Notes: generated from the letters alone by a model not told the origin. DNA of 15,706 bases from VFMC01 sp040380855 (GCA_040380855.1 JBEIIG010000080.1:1-15706), one strand, 5' to 3'; shown: positions 1 through 7,033, numbered from the stretch's first letter. Translations and numbers: made by a program.

Positions 1-26
1 GACCCGGCTCGGCGACCCGGCTCGAC
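1..26. repeat. 13-bp direct repeat, two copies
   Basis: The unit gacccggctcggc at 1-13 is repeated at 14-26 with its last two bases changed. No gene can be supported between the window edge and the glycosyltransferase end at 165. A minus-strand ATG at 32 opens leftward out of the window but has no supporting signal. Confidence 0.6.
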
Positions 27-82
27 CCACATGGGGCGGCACAGCGTGGCGACGTCGGCACGAGGTACCACACCGTGTCGTC

Positions 83-178
83 GGGAGATGCCGGGCGTGT
101 CGGGCGGGCCGAGCGAGGGCGAGGGCGGGCCGGGCGAGGGCGGGCCGGGCGAGCGCCGGGATCGCTAGGGGGCGAGGG
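83..178 (+). repeat. G-tract tandem repeat with G-quadruplex potential
   Basis: The 15-bp unit gagggcgggccgggc is present twice exactly (121-135, 136-150) inside a longer G-tract zone. GGG runs occur at 93, 102, 106, 117, 123, 127, 132, 138, 142 and 147, and a five-G run at 168. Between 123 and 149 the loops are 1, 2, 3, 1 and 2 nt, well inside the usual G3+N1-7 quadruplex rule. The zone lies directly after, and slightly over, the stop codon of the minus-strand glycosyltransferase, and the G-rich strand is that gene's template strand. The repeat and G-tracts are seen directly; quadruplex formation and any role in termination are inferred. Confidence 0.75.
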
Positions 179-1097
179 CGAGGCGGGCGAGGCGGCGGGC
201 ATCGGCCCAGCGGCGGGCTCGCAGCAGGGCGGGCAGACGCACCAGGGCCTGGGCACGCACGGTGACCCGCCGGCGGCCGGCCCGGGCGGCACGGTACCAG
301 CCCTGGCGGGTGGCCTCGGCCGACAGCGCCTTGCACAACGCCGTCTCCTCCTCGGTGCGCACCAGCCCGGCCGAATTGCGTTCGGTGGCGGTGCCCGCAT
401 GCCGTCGATAGCGGTACACCGGCCGGCGCACGAGGGCGATCGCCCCGCCACCCAGCAGCGTGCGTGCGTACAGCTCGAGGTCCATCACCTGGCCCCACCG
501 CTCGTTCCACGTCGGCACCACCCGCGCCCGCACGGCCGCCATCCGGTACGACACCGCCGGGCAGTAGAGGAACTGGCCCCGCAACAACAGTGCCAACCCT
601 CGCTCGCCCGACAGCTCCGTGCGCCGGCGCGGCCAGAGCCGCTGCTTCACCCGGTCGGGCAACGGCCGCACCGGCAGACCGGCCGCGTCGATCACCGTTG
701 CGTTCGGTGCCACACACGCCGCATCGGGGTACTCGGCATGCGCAGCGCGAATGGTCGCCACGTAGTCGGGCTCGAGCACATCGTCGGCGTGGAAGATCGT
801 CACGATGTCGACCGCCCGTTCGGCAGCCACGGCGAATGCACGGTTGAACGTGGGCGCCACTCCCAGGTTGCGTTCGTTGCGCAACCGGGTGAGGCGCACA
901 TCGGCCAGACCGTCGACCAGCTGCGCCACCTCGATCGCCAGGCCCGCCTCGAGCGGCGAGTCGTCGATGACCACGCCCACCCAGTCGGGGTCGGTCTGCG
1001 CCATCAGGCTCGCGAGCGCGGTGCGCAGCAACGGCACATCGGCGTAGAACGGCACGACCACCATGCACCGCAGTGACGCTCCGCTCGGCCGACCCAT
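165..1097 (-). CDS. family 2 glycosyltransferase
   Basis: Predicted 310-aa GT-A fold glycosyltransferase, probably adding a sugar to a growing surface polysaccharide at the cytoplasmic face of the membrane. The N-terminal half shows the family pattern: a VVVPFY strand at residues 13-18, VVIDDSP at 42-48 and a metal/nucleotide-binding FHADD at 102-106, followed by a predicted acceptor half (about 120-270). The C-terminus is very Arg/Ala-rich. No membrane segment is obvious. The start at 1097 is preferred because a TATCGT hexamer lies 9 nt upstream; Met12 is an alternative. It is divergent from the DUF2304 operon across 98 bp, and its stop abuts a G-tract repeat. The family is clear, but donor and acceptor cannot be deduced. 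Confidence 0.88.
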   Translation of the reverse strand: MGRPSGASLRCMVVVPFYADVPLLRTALASLMAQTDPDWVGVVIDDSPLEAGLAIEVAQLVDGLADVRLTRLRNERNLGVAPTFNRAFAVAAERAVDIVTIFHADDVLEPDYVATIRAAHAEYPDAACVAPNATVIDAAGLPVRPLPDRVKQRLWPRRRTELSGERGLALLLRGQFLYCPAVSYRMAAVRARVVPTWNERWGQVMDLELYARTLLGGGAIALVRRPVYRYRRHAGTATERNSAGLVRTEEETALCKALSAEATRQGWYRAARAGRRRVTVRAQALVRLPALLRARRWADARRLARLALAP

Positions 1098-1106
1098 GAC
1101 ACAGCG

Positions 1107-1112
1107 ACGATA
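1107..1112 (-). promoter_or_regulatory. -10-like hexamer, probably leaderless start
   Basis: TATCGT on the minus strand, 9 nt before the ATG at 1097, with no Shine-Dalgarno between. It fits the actinobacterial TANNNT -10 pattern for a leaderless mRNA. No clear -35 is seen. Confidence 0.5.
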
Positions 1113-1181
1113 TCCGGCTCGTCACCGTCGCCACCCGAGAGGGGACGTGACCGTCGCCGCGTTCGAGGTGTGGCGGTGCCC

Positions 1182-1187
1182 TACGCT
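1182..1187 (+). promoter_or_regulatory. -10-like hexamer, probably leaderless start
   Basis: TACGCT lies 8 nt before the ATG at 1196, without a Shine-Dalgarno. It would drive the DUF2304 / glycosyltransferase / DUF2142 operon, divergent from the promoter at 1107-1112. Confidence 0.5.
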
Positions 1188-1195
1188 CGGCGTCT

Positions 1196-1555
1196 ATGTC
1201 GACCACCGCCAAGCAGGCACTCGTCCTGGCCGTCGGGGGCCTGGTGATCCTCCTGTTCATCCTGCGCCTCGCCCGGCGCCGGCTGCTCACCACCCGCTAC
1301 GCGCTCGGCTGGCTGGGCGTGGGGGTGCTCATCGCTGCAGCCGCCGTGCTGATGCCGTTCGTCGGCCGGCTCGGTCGGCTGGCCAACATGACACCGACGG
1401 CAGTACTCCTCACTATCTCCTCCGTGCTGCTGCTCGCCATCACCGTGCAACTCTCGATCAGCGTGTCGCAGCTGCAGGAACGCCTGCGCACCACGGCAGA
1501 GGCCCATGCCCTGCTGGCCCGACGCCTGGAGGAGCTCGAACAGCGTGACCGTTGA
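1196..1555 (+). CDS. DUF2304 family small membrane protein
   Basis: Predicted 119-aa membrane protein of the DUF2304 type. Hydrophobic segments lie at about residues 8-25, 36-55 and 67-87. They are followed by a charged, heptad-like helix at about 90-118 (QLQERL...LLARRLEELEQRD), probably a cytoplasmic coiled coil. Proteins of this type are commonly encoded beside Dpm1-like glycosyltransferases in actinobacterial glycan loci, and here the stop codon overlaps the next gene by 11 nt. A role as membrane partner of that transferase is an inference; no catalytic motif is visible. It is the first gene of a tightly overlapping three-gene operon. Confidence 0.82.
   Translation: MSTTAKQALVLAVGGLVILLFILRLARRRLLTTRYALGWLGVGVLIAAAAVLMPFVGRLGRLANMTPTAVLLTISSVLLLAITVQLSISVSQLQERLRTTAEAHALLARRLEELEQRDR
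1528..1534 (+). promoter_or_regulatory. Shine-Dalgarno site setting the GTG start at 1545
   Basis: GGAGGAG lies 10 nt before GTG 1545, inside the end of the DUF2304 gene. The frame is also open from an ATG at 1506, but those 13 residues (rich in Trp, Cys and Ser) look like out-of-frame translation of the neighbour, so GTG 1545 is preferred. Confidence 0.65.
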
Positions 1556-2309
1556 ACCCGCCGGCACCAGCGACCTCGGCACCAGCGGGGTGCTCGTGGT
1601 CGTACCCGCCTACAACGAGCGCGAGTGCATCGCCGCCGTGGTGGCCGACGTGCGCGCTGCCGGCCACGACTGCCTGGTGATCGACGACGGCAGCGCCGAC
1701 GAAACCGCCGCCATCGCCCGGGCCGCCGGGGCCCGCGTAGTGCGCCTACCCATCAATCTGGGCGTCGGCGGCGCGCTGCGCACCGGGTTCCGGTACGCGA
1801 GCGACCACGGCTACCACACCGTCGTGCAGGTCGACGCCGACGGCCAGCACCCCACCGCCGCCATCGACGCCCTGGTGCAGGAACTGCAGGCACGCGACCT
1901 CGACATGGTGGTGGGCAGCCGCTTCCTGCAGCCGAGCGGCTATCAGTTGTCGCGCTCGCGCCGCGCCGCCATCGCCCTGCTCGCCCGGGTGATCGCCAGC
2001 GCCGGCGACACCCGCATGACCGACCCCACCTCGGGGTTCCGTGCCATCCGCAGCCCACTGCTCGACGTGCTCGCCCACGACTTCCCGCACCACTACCTCG
2101 GCGACACCTTCGAAGCGCTGCTGGTGGCCACCCGGCGCGGCTATCGCATCGGCGAGATGCCGGTGACGATGCGGCCCCGCCAAGGTGGCCAACCCTCCGC
2201 TGGGCACTACGCCTCGTTCCGGGCGATGGTGCGGGCCTGCACGGTGCTGCTCACCGGCACCTCGTTCGACCTGCCCCCGCGGCGCGTCGATGCCGGAGCG
2301 AGTCGATGA
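1545..2309 (+). CDS. Dpm1-like family 2 glycosyltransferase (polyprenyl-phosphate sugar transferase type)
   Basis: Predicted 254-aa cytoplasmic GT2 enzyme resembling dolichyl/polyprenyl-phosphate mannosyl- or glucosyltransferases. Motifs, numbered from the GTG start, are PAYNE at 21-25, IDDGSADET at 46-54, the NLGVGGALRTGF loop at 71-82, and the metal-binding DADGQH at 97-102. GSRF follows shortly after, then DPTSGFRA. It lacks the C-terminal membrane domain of some relatives. The DUF2304 and DUF2142 neighbours overlap it (11 nt upstream, 4-nt ATGA downstream), so membrane functions may be supplied by them. Likely role: transfer of a hexose from a nucleotide sugar to polyprenyl phosphate for use outside the membrane. 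The sugar is unknown. Confidence 0.87.
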   Translation: MTVEPAGTSDLGTSGVLVVVPAYNERECIAAVVADVRAAGHDCLVIDDGSADETAAIARAAGARVVRLPINLGVGGALRTGFRYASDHGYHTVVQVDADGQHPTAAIDALVQELQARDLDMVVGSRFLQPSGYQLSRSRRAAIALLARVIASAGDTRMTDPTSGFRAIRSPLLDVLAHDFPHHYLGDTFEALLVATRRGYRIGEMPVTMRPRQGGQPSAGHYASFRAMVRACTVLLTGTSFDLPPRRVDAGASR

Positions 2310-3796
2310 GCGGGCGCCGTCGGGGCTTGGCATGGCCGCTCGCCATGTTCGCCGTGGTGCTCAGCCTGTTCGGCACCTGGGCCGTGGCGATGCCGTTGTT
2401 CACGTCGCCCGACGAAGCCGCTCATCTGTTCAAGGCCTACGCCAGCGCCCACGGCGAGCTCGTCGGCGAAGCGGTCGACGGCTTTTCGACCAACGAACGA
2501 CTCTTCGATCTGCCGCCGGATCTGTTCGTCCCCAACCTCAACTGCTACTTCGGCAAGCCCGACATCCCTGCCTCGTGCGCCACCGAACGCGACGGCCTGC
2601 CGATGTCGTCGGCCGCCGTGTACCCACCGTTCTGGTACGCCGCGGTCGGTGTCCCCCCACGCATCGTCGAGCACCCCACGAGCCAGCGCACCTACCGCAT
2701 GGTCGCCGCCGCACTGTGCGCCGCGGTCGTCGTCGCGGCGTTCATGGTGGCCCGACGCAGCCGCACCGGCTCGCTCACCCCCTTGCTGCTGATCGGGTTC
2801 ACCCCGATGACCATGTTCCTCGCCGGCACGGTGAACCCGAACGCGTTCGAGATCGCCCTGTTCGTGTTCCTCTGGACGCTGTGCCTGCACCTCGACCATC
2901 CCCGCGCCCACACGGCGTTCGGCGGCGCGATCGTGGGCGGGGCGTTGGCCATCGTGTTGCTCTCCCGCTTCGCCGCCGCCATCTGGGCCGTCGTCGGCCT
3001 GTTGGTGGTGATCGCGCTGATCGGCACCCAGGGAGTCCGCCGCTTCGTGAACCGTCGCTTCCTCGGCGCGGCTGCAGCCTGTGTGGCGCCGGCCATCGCG
3101 CTGCTGACGTGGTGGACGTTCTACGCCCGGGTGAAGGTCGACAACGAGGTAGCCGCCACCTCGATGGGCGTGTTGGGCATCTTGAAGACCACCACCCGAC
3201 GCCTGCCCGAACTCGCCCAGCAGATGATCGGTGTGCTCGGTTGGCTCGACACCGACCTGCCCTGGATCGTCTACGCCCTGTTCGCCGCGCTCACCGTGGT
3301 GATCGTGGTCGGTGTGGTGCGCGCGGGCGACCGGCGGCTGCAGGCGGCCACCGTGGTCGTCGCCATCGCCCTCGTCGCCACGCCACTGGCCATCAACGCC
3401 TTCGCCGGCTCACGGGCAGGGCTGATCTGGCAGGGCCGCTACTCGCTGCCGCTGTTCGCCGCACTGGGCCCGATCGGCATGCTCGCCTGGCACCGAGTGA
3501 TCAACCGCTCGGCCGCCGCTGCGCCCGCCACGACCGCCACCCTGCTGCGGTGGGGCGCCTGCGCCGTGTTCGCCGTTGCCGAGGTGGCTGGCTTCTGGCA
3601 GGCGCTACGGCGCTTCACCGTGGGGGCGAACGGAACCTGGTGGCTCACCGGCGAACTGCCCTGGCACCCCGCAGTGGCGCCCATGCTGCTGATCGCCGCC
3701 AACATCGTGCTGGTCGCCGCGATGTGCGCACTCCTCCTCATACGAAGCCACCCCACACCCCCGTCGCACCCCACCCCCGCCGCCGCACCCCGCTGA
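2306..3796 (+). CDS. DUF2142 family multi-spanning membrane protein (putative GT-C-like)
   Basis: Predicted 496-aa polytopic membrane protein with many hydrophobic segments; the first is at about residues 9-31. DUF2142-type features are SPDEAAH at 34-40, just after the first membrane segment, a long extracytoplasmic loop with two cysteines (Cys80, Cys91), NPNAFEIALF at 177-186, and QGRYSLP near the C-terminal segments. The acidic residue after the first membrane span resembles GT-C glycosyltransferases that use polyprenyl-phosphate sugars, which would suit the preceding Dpm1-like enzyme; this is inference. The frame is open far upstream, but ATG 2306 has GGAGCGAG before it and an ATGA overlap with the upstream stop. 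The Pro-rich tail ends in the first unit of an 11-bp repeat. Confidence 0.85.
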   Translation: MSGRRRGLAWPLAMFAVVLSLFGTWAVAMPLFTSPDEAAHLFKAYASAHGELVGEAVDGFSTNERLFDLPPDLFVPNLNCYFGKPDIPASCATERDGLPMSSAAVYPPFWYAAVGVPPRIVEHPTSQRTYRMVAAALCAAVVVAAFMVARRSRTGSLTPLLLIGFTPMTMFLAGTVNPNAFEIALFVFLWTLCLHLDHPRAHTAFGGAIVGGALAIVLLSRFAAAIWAVVGLLVVIALIGTQGVRRFVNRRFLGAAAACVAPAIALLTWWTFYARVKVDNEVAATSMGVLGILKTTTRRLPELAQQMIGVLGWLDTDLPWIVYALFAALTVVIVVGVVRAGDRRLQAATVVVAIALVATPLAINAFAGSRAGLIWQGRYSLPLFAALGPIGMLAWHRVINRSAAAAPATTATLLRWGACAVFAVAEVAGFWQALRRFTVGANGTWWLTGELPWHPAVAPMLLIAANIVLVAAMCALLLIRSHPTPPSHPTPAAAPR

Positions 3797-3884
3797 CACC
3801 CCGCTGACACCCCGCTGACACCCCGCTGACACCCCGCTGACACCCCGCTGGCACCCCGCTGGCACTGCGCTGGCACCCCGCCCG
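3786..3884 (+). repeat. 11-bp tandem repeat array, about 9 units
   Basis: The unit caccccgctga occurs five times exactly at 3786-3840. Two units ending gg follow (3841-3862), then a variant with tg in the C-tract (3863-3873) and a degenerate last unit (3874-3884). The first unit supplies the DUF2142 stop codon. Because 11 is not a multiple of 3, successive TGA copies fall in all three frames. On the minus strand this is GGGG separated by 7 nt seven times in a row, a quadruplex-compatible spacing; more C-runs lie just upstream (about 3750-3780). Confidence 0.9.
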
Positions 3885-3982
3885 CAGCCGCACCGGCAAC
3901 GCGCACCGCCGTACCTCGGGCAGCACGGACGGGCCACACAGTGCGGCCGGTCGTCGATCTCGCCGCCCGGGGAGTCCGATCT

Positions 3983-4050
3983 GTCACATCACTTCGATTT
4001 CGAACTGGAGGTCCCCGCCGCCCACGAAATCGAAAGCGAAGTGATGTGAC
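3983..4050. repeat. Inverted repeat, 21-bp arms
   Basis: The arm 3983-4003 (starting gtcacatcacttcg) is the reverse complement of 4030-4050 with one mismatch, with a 26-nt spacer. It is also the exact reverse complement of 4104-4124, the second copy. The arms are clearly more AT-rich than the surroundings. In RNA this would be a strong stem with two competing right-hand partners. Confidence 0.85.
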
Positions 4051-4146
4051 GAAACGCAACCCGCCCGACACCACACACCGCACGCACGCCACGGCCCACA
4101 CCATCGAAATCGAAGTGATGTGACGAAACGCAACCCGCCCGACACC
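4029..4146. repeat. 44-bp direct repeat, two copies
   Basis: Positions 4029-4072 and 4103-4146 match in 43 of 44 bases (g versus t at the eighth base). Each copy consists of the right arm of the palindrome plus the same tail, gaaacgcaacccgcccgaca followed by cc. The copies start 74 bp apart. The pattern looks like a dispersed intergenic palindromic element or a small non-autonomous mobile sequence; its identity is not established. Confidence 0.85.
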
Positions 4147-4250
4147 CCGAATCACCGGGGCACCACCGCTCGGCCTGCACCAGCGGAGCAGCCACGTTCA
4201 AGCCGGAGCGCCCAGTGCGGCATCGTGCCGTCACCGACACACAGTCGGCG

Positions 4251-5198
4251 TCAGGTGACGGGCGAGGCGAGTTGCTCGACCATGCGGTGGGCCGGGAGGA
4301 GCGATGCCAGCTCGGCCTCGGCATCAGCGCGACCGTCGGCCAAGGCCACGAAGTGTTGTAACTGCAACATCAGTGGCTCACCCTGGTGCTGCAGCACCGG
4401 GATCTCGATGATCGTCTGCTGCTGATAGCCGGCGTCGTCGATGCTCACGCTGTGCTCGACATGTCGATAGACGGTGATCGACTGGCGCATCAGGTCGACA
4501 TCGATCGCCCGGCCCAGTTCCATCACCCGCAGGATGCGCACCTTGCGTTGCGCCAACCGCGACACCGATGCGGTGGCAAGTGCGCCGGTGTCGAACCGCA
4601 ACGTGGCCTCGACCATGTCGTCGGCACCGGTTCCGCTGCGCGCATCGAAGCTGGCCCGCATGCTGTGCGCCACCACCGGCTCGCTGCCGAACAGCCGCAT
4701 CAGCATGTCCACATCGTGGATGAGCAGATCCTGCGCCACACCGGTCTTCACCCGCTCTGCGTAGGGCGAGTGCCGCACCGCGCTGGCATGCACCGGTTCG
4801 CGCACGATGTCGTTCACCGTCCGCACCGCAGGATTGAACCGCTCGACGAGCCCGCACATCAGCACCGTGCCCGCAGCACGTGCCGCCTCGACGAGTTCGG
4901 TCGACACCGCCAACGAGTCGGCCAACGGTTTCTCCAACAGCAGCGGCAGCCCTGCAGCGATCACCTCGAGGGCGATCTCGCGGTGCAGATGCGTCGGGGT
5001 GGCCACCACCACCGCATCGACCGAGCCCAGATCGGGCTCGGGAATCCACTTCGAGCCGTACCGTTCGGCAACGGTCCGGCGCGACTCGTCGGGATCGGCC
5101 ACCCAAGCCAACTCCGCGCAGTCGGCATTGGCCACCACTCGGGCGTGGAACGCACCCATCGATCCGGCACCGACCAGGCCGATCCGCAACGGACTCAT
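4251..5198 (-). CDS. wbpB-like: Gfo/Idh/MocA family NAD(P)-dependent dehydrogenase, WbpB/WlbA-like
   Basis: Predicted 315-aa sugar-nucleotide dehydrogenase of normal family length. It has an N-terminal Rossmann fold with GAGSMG at residues 10-15, VVVATPTHLH at 63-72, the hallmark EKP at 89-91 (Lys90 the probable catalytic lysine), and DLLIHDVDM at 157-165, whose His/Asp sit in the active site of this family. With the preceding aminotransferase and acetyltransferase it fits WbpB, which oxidises C3 of UDP-GlcNAcA to a 3-keto sugar. The substrate comes from context, not sequence. Its ATG overlaps the aminotransferase stop (ATGA, 5195-5198), so translation is probably coupled. It is the last gene of the minus-strand operon. 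Confidence 0.85.
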   Translation of the reverse strand: MSPLRIGLVGAGSMGAFHARVVANADCAELAWVADPDESRRTVAERYGSKWIPEPDLGSVDAVVVATPTHLHREIALEVIAAGLPLLLEKPLADSLAVSTELVEAARAAGTVLMCGLVERFNPAVRTVNDIVREPVHASAVRHSPYAERVKTGVAQDLLIHDVDMLMRLFGSEPVVAHSMRASFDARSGTGADDMVEATLRFDTGALATASVSRLAQRKVRILRVMELGRAIDVDLMRQSITVYRHVEHSVSIDDAGYQQQTIIEIPVLQHQGEPLMLQLQHFVALADGRADAEAELASLLPAHRMVEQLASPVT

Positions 5199-6364
5199 CG
5201 TCGGACCACCTGCCCGGTCATCACCTCGGCAACCGCATCGACCACCCGGTGCAGGTCACCCATCGTCAGATGCTGGTGCACCGGCAACGACAGGCACCGA
5301 CCAGCCACCGCCGACGCCATCGGCACATCGTCGACCACCACCCGCGGATCACCCCGGTAGCAGTCGTAGTCGAACACAGGCCGCGGGTAGTACACGCCGC
5401 ACCCGATGCCACGCTCCTCCAACCCGGCCACGAGGGCCGCCCGGTCGACCGGTGCATCCTCGTCGAGCCGGATCGTGTACTGGTGCCACACATGTCGCCG
5501 GCCCGCCTGCACCACGGGGGCGATCACACCCGGTACCTCGCGCAACCCGGCGGTCAGCACCGCAGCATTGCGCTGGCGGGCAGCCACCACGTCGTCGTAC
5601 CCCGCCAACTGCGGCACGCACACCGCAGCCTGCAGATCGGTCATCCGGTAGTTGTTCCCTGCCATCTCGTACTCGTACCGACGGCGCATGCCCTGATTGC
5701 GCAGCACCCGCAGCCGATCGGCCAGCACCGCATCATTCGTCGAGATCAGCCCGCCCTCACCCGAGGTGAGGTTCTTCGTGGCGTACAGCGAGAAGCAACC
5801 CAGGCCCCAACTGCCAGCACTGCGGTCGCCGATGCGCGCACCGTGCGCCTGCGCCGCGTCCTCCACCAGCGCCAGGTCGAACTGCGTCGCCATGTCGTCG
5901 AGCGGCGCCATGTCGGCACACTGCCCGTACAGGTGCACCGGCAGCAACACCCGGGTGCGGTCGTTCACGAGGGCCGCCACCGACGCCGGATCGACGTTGA
6001 AGTCGACCGGATCGATATCGGCGAACCGCACCGTCGCCCCGGTCTGCAACACCGCGTTCAGCGTGGCCACGAACGTGAACGGACTGGTGATCACCTCGTC
6101 GCCCGGCTGCAGATCGAGCACCTGCAACGCAGCGATCAATGCCGTCGTGCCGTTGTTCACCGCCACCACATGATCGACACCGATCATCGCCGCGAACCCG
6201 GTCTCGAGTCGCTGCACCATCGGCCCCTGGGCGATCGACCCCGACCGGATGACGTCCAGCACCGCCTGCTCCACCTCGGGGCCGAGACACACGGTGGTGA
6301 TCGGAATCGGCGCGTTCGCACCGATACCGGGCGCCACCGGGGCAGCCAACGCGGGGGTGGTCAT
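5195..6364 (-). CDS. wbpE-like: DegT/DnrJ/EryC1/StrS family PLP aminotransferase, WbpE-like
   Basis: Predicted 389-aa PLP-dependent sugar aminotransferase. NNGTTAL at 70-76 is the phosphate-binding turn, VEDAAQAHGA at 167-176 carries the PLP-contacting Asp169, and YATKNLTSGEGG at 194-205 carries the Schiff-base Lys197. The motif set is complete and the length slightly above the usual, owing to an N-terminal Ala/Pro-rich extension of about 20 residues. In the WbpB-E-D pathway this enzyme aminates C3 of the 3-keto UDP-GlcNAcA using glutamate. GAAAGG lies 6 nt before ATG 6364, as expected for an internal operon gene. It is separated from the acetyltransferase by 106 nt without a clear promoter and is coupled to the dehydrogenase by ATGA. 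The family is certain; substrate assignment rests on the neighbours. Confidence 0.9.
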   Translation of the reverse strand: MTTPALAAPVAPGIGANAPIPITTVCLGPEVEQAVLDVIRSGSIAQGPMVQRLETGFAAMIGVDHVVAVNNGTTALIAALQVLDLQPGDEVITSPFTFVATLNAVLQTGATVRFADIDPVDFNVDPASVAALVNDRTRVLLPVHLYGQCADMAPLDDMATQFDLALVEDAAQAHGARIGDRSAGSWGLGCFSLYATKNLTSGEGGLISTNDAVLADRLRVLRNQGMRRRYEYEMAGNNYRMTDLQAAVCVPQLAGYDDVVAARQRNAAVLTAGLREVPGVIAPVVQAGRRHVWHQYTIRLDEDAPVDRAALVAGLEERGIGCGVYYPRPVFDYDCYRGDPRVVVDDVPMASAVAGRCLSLPVHQHLTMGDLHRVVDAVAEVMTGQVVRR

Positions 6365-6470
6365 ACAGGGCCTTTCGACAGGGCGGTCCAGCGGACGGGT
6401 ACGACCGTCCCGAAATCACCCGATTCGTCCATCCGGTTCGAGACACCCAGCGCCGCCGGCCCGGCCGACC

Positions 6471-7019
6471 TCACCGAACAGCCGCACACTCCGGGCACAC
6501 GGCATCGATCGGTCGCTCGTCGTCGCGGCTCACCACATGCCCCAGCCGGCACACCCAGCCCGCATGACGCGCCGGGGTGCCCCGCACCAACTCGTACGGC
6601 GCCACGTTCCGGGTGACCGTCGCACCGGCCGCCACCATGCAGTACTCGCCCAGCGTCGTGCCGCACACGATCGTCGCATTGGCGCCGATCGACGCACCGT
6701 CGCGAACCGTGGTCGGCGTGATCCGCCAATCGGCGTTGAACGCTCTCGGCACCAGGTCGTTCGTGAACGTGACCGACGGCCCCACGAACACGTCGTCGCC
6801 GATCGTCACCCCGTGATACACGCTCACGTTGTTCTGCACCTTGCACCGATCACCCACCACGACCTCGGTGTCGATGTACACGTTCTTGCCGAGCACACAG
6901 TCGGCGCCCACGGTGGCACCCGCCCGCACATGGCTGTGATGCCACACACTGGTGCCATCACCCAACTGCGCGCCGGGTTCGACAAGGGCCGTCTCGTGCA
7001 CGCGCGGTCCGGTCGACAT
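6471..7019 (-). CDS. wbpD-like: Left-handed beta-helix N-acetyltransferase, WbpD-like
   Basis: Predicted 182-aa hexapeptide-repeat acyltransferase. Imperfect hexads run from about residue 9 to 148 (VHETALVEPGAQLGDG..., VYIDTEVVVGDRCKVQNNVSV in part). The loop VTFTNDLVPR at 83-92 and the ending VRGTPARHAGW are typical of WbpD/WlbB-type UDP-amino-sugar N-acetyltransferases. It would acetylate the 3-amino group made by the aminotransferase, using acetyl-CoA. The short tail carries Cys157, His161 and a Cys-Pro-Glu-Cys at 175-178, resembling a small zinc-binding knuckle. The frame opens 20 codons earlier from GTG 7079, but ATG 7019 is preferred: TACCGT lies 8 nt upstream and family similarity begins at once. 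First gene of the minus-strand operon. Confidence 0.88.
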   Translation of the reverse strand: MSTGPRVHETALVEPGAQLGDGTSVWHHSHVRAGATVGADCVLGKNVYIDTEVVVGDRCKVQNNVSVYHGVTIGDDVFVGPSVTFTNDLVPRAFNADWRITPTTVRDGASIGANATIVCGTTLGEYCMVAAGATVTRNVAPYELVRGTPARHAGWVCRLGHVVSRDDERPIDAVCPECAAVR

Positions 7020-7027
7020 GAGCACAG

Positions 7028-7033
7028 ACGGTA
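7028..7033 (-). promoter_or_regulatory. -10-like hexamer of the amino-sugar operon
   Basis: TACCGT on the minus strand, 8 nt before ATG 7019, no Shine-Dalgarno; a leaderless start is likely. It faces away from the promoter at 7143-7148 across a 137-bp divergent region. Confidence 0.5.

Larger units (their letters stand above)
3797..4250. other. 454-bp intergenic region between convergent genes
   Basis: No convincing gene lies here. Open frames over the 11-bp array are low-complexity repeat translations. The region holds the tandem array, then unremarkable GC-rich sequence (3885-3982), then a repeated palindromic element (3983-4146), then about 100 bp with only a weak hairpin (ccgac/gtcgg at 4234-4248) just past the minus-strand dehydrogenase stop. 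No canonical terminator with a T-run was seen for either converging operon. Confidence 0.7.

Noticed and set aside
2185..3807. Second long plus-strand frame over the DUF2142 gene
   Set aside because: The Arg-rich translation has no membrane segments, while the other frame gives a coherent DUF2142 protein.
3786..3884. CRISPR array or repeat protein
   Set aside because: The 11-bp units have no spacers, and the period is not a multiple of 3, so it cannot encode a stable protein repeat.
4234..4248. Hairpin ccgac/gtcgg as terminator of the amino-sugar operon
   Set aside because: Only 5 bp with no T-run; too weak to annotate.
4880..6616. Long open plus-strand frame (about 578 codons)
   Set aside because: It is antisense to the aminotransferase and dehydrogenase, and its product is Arg/His/Pro-rich without domains, as expected for a shadow frame in high-GC DNA.
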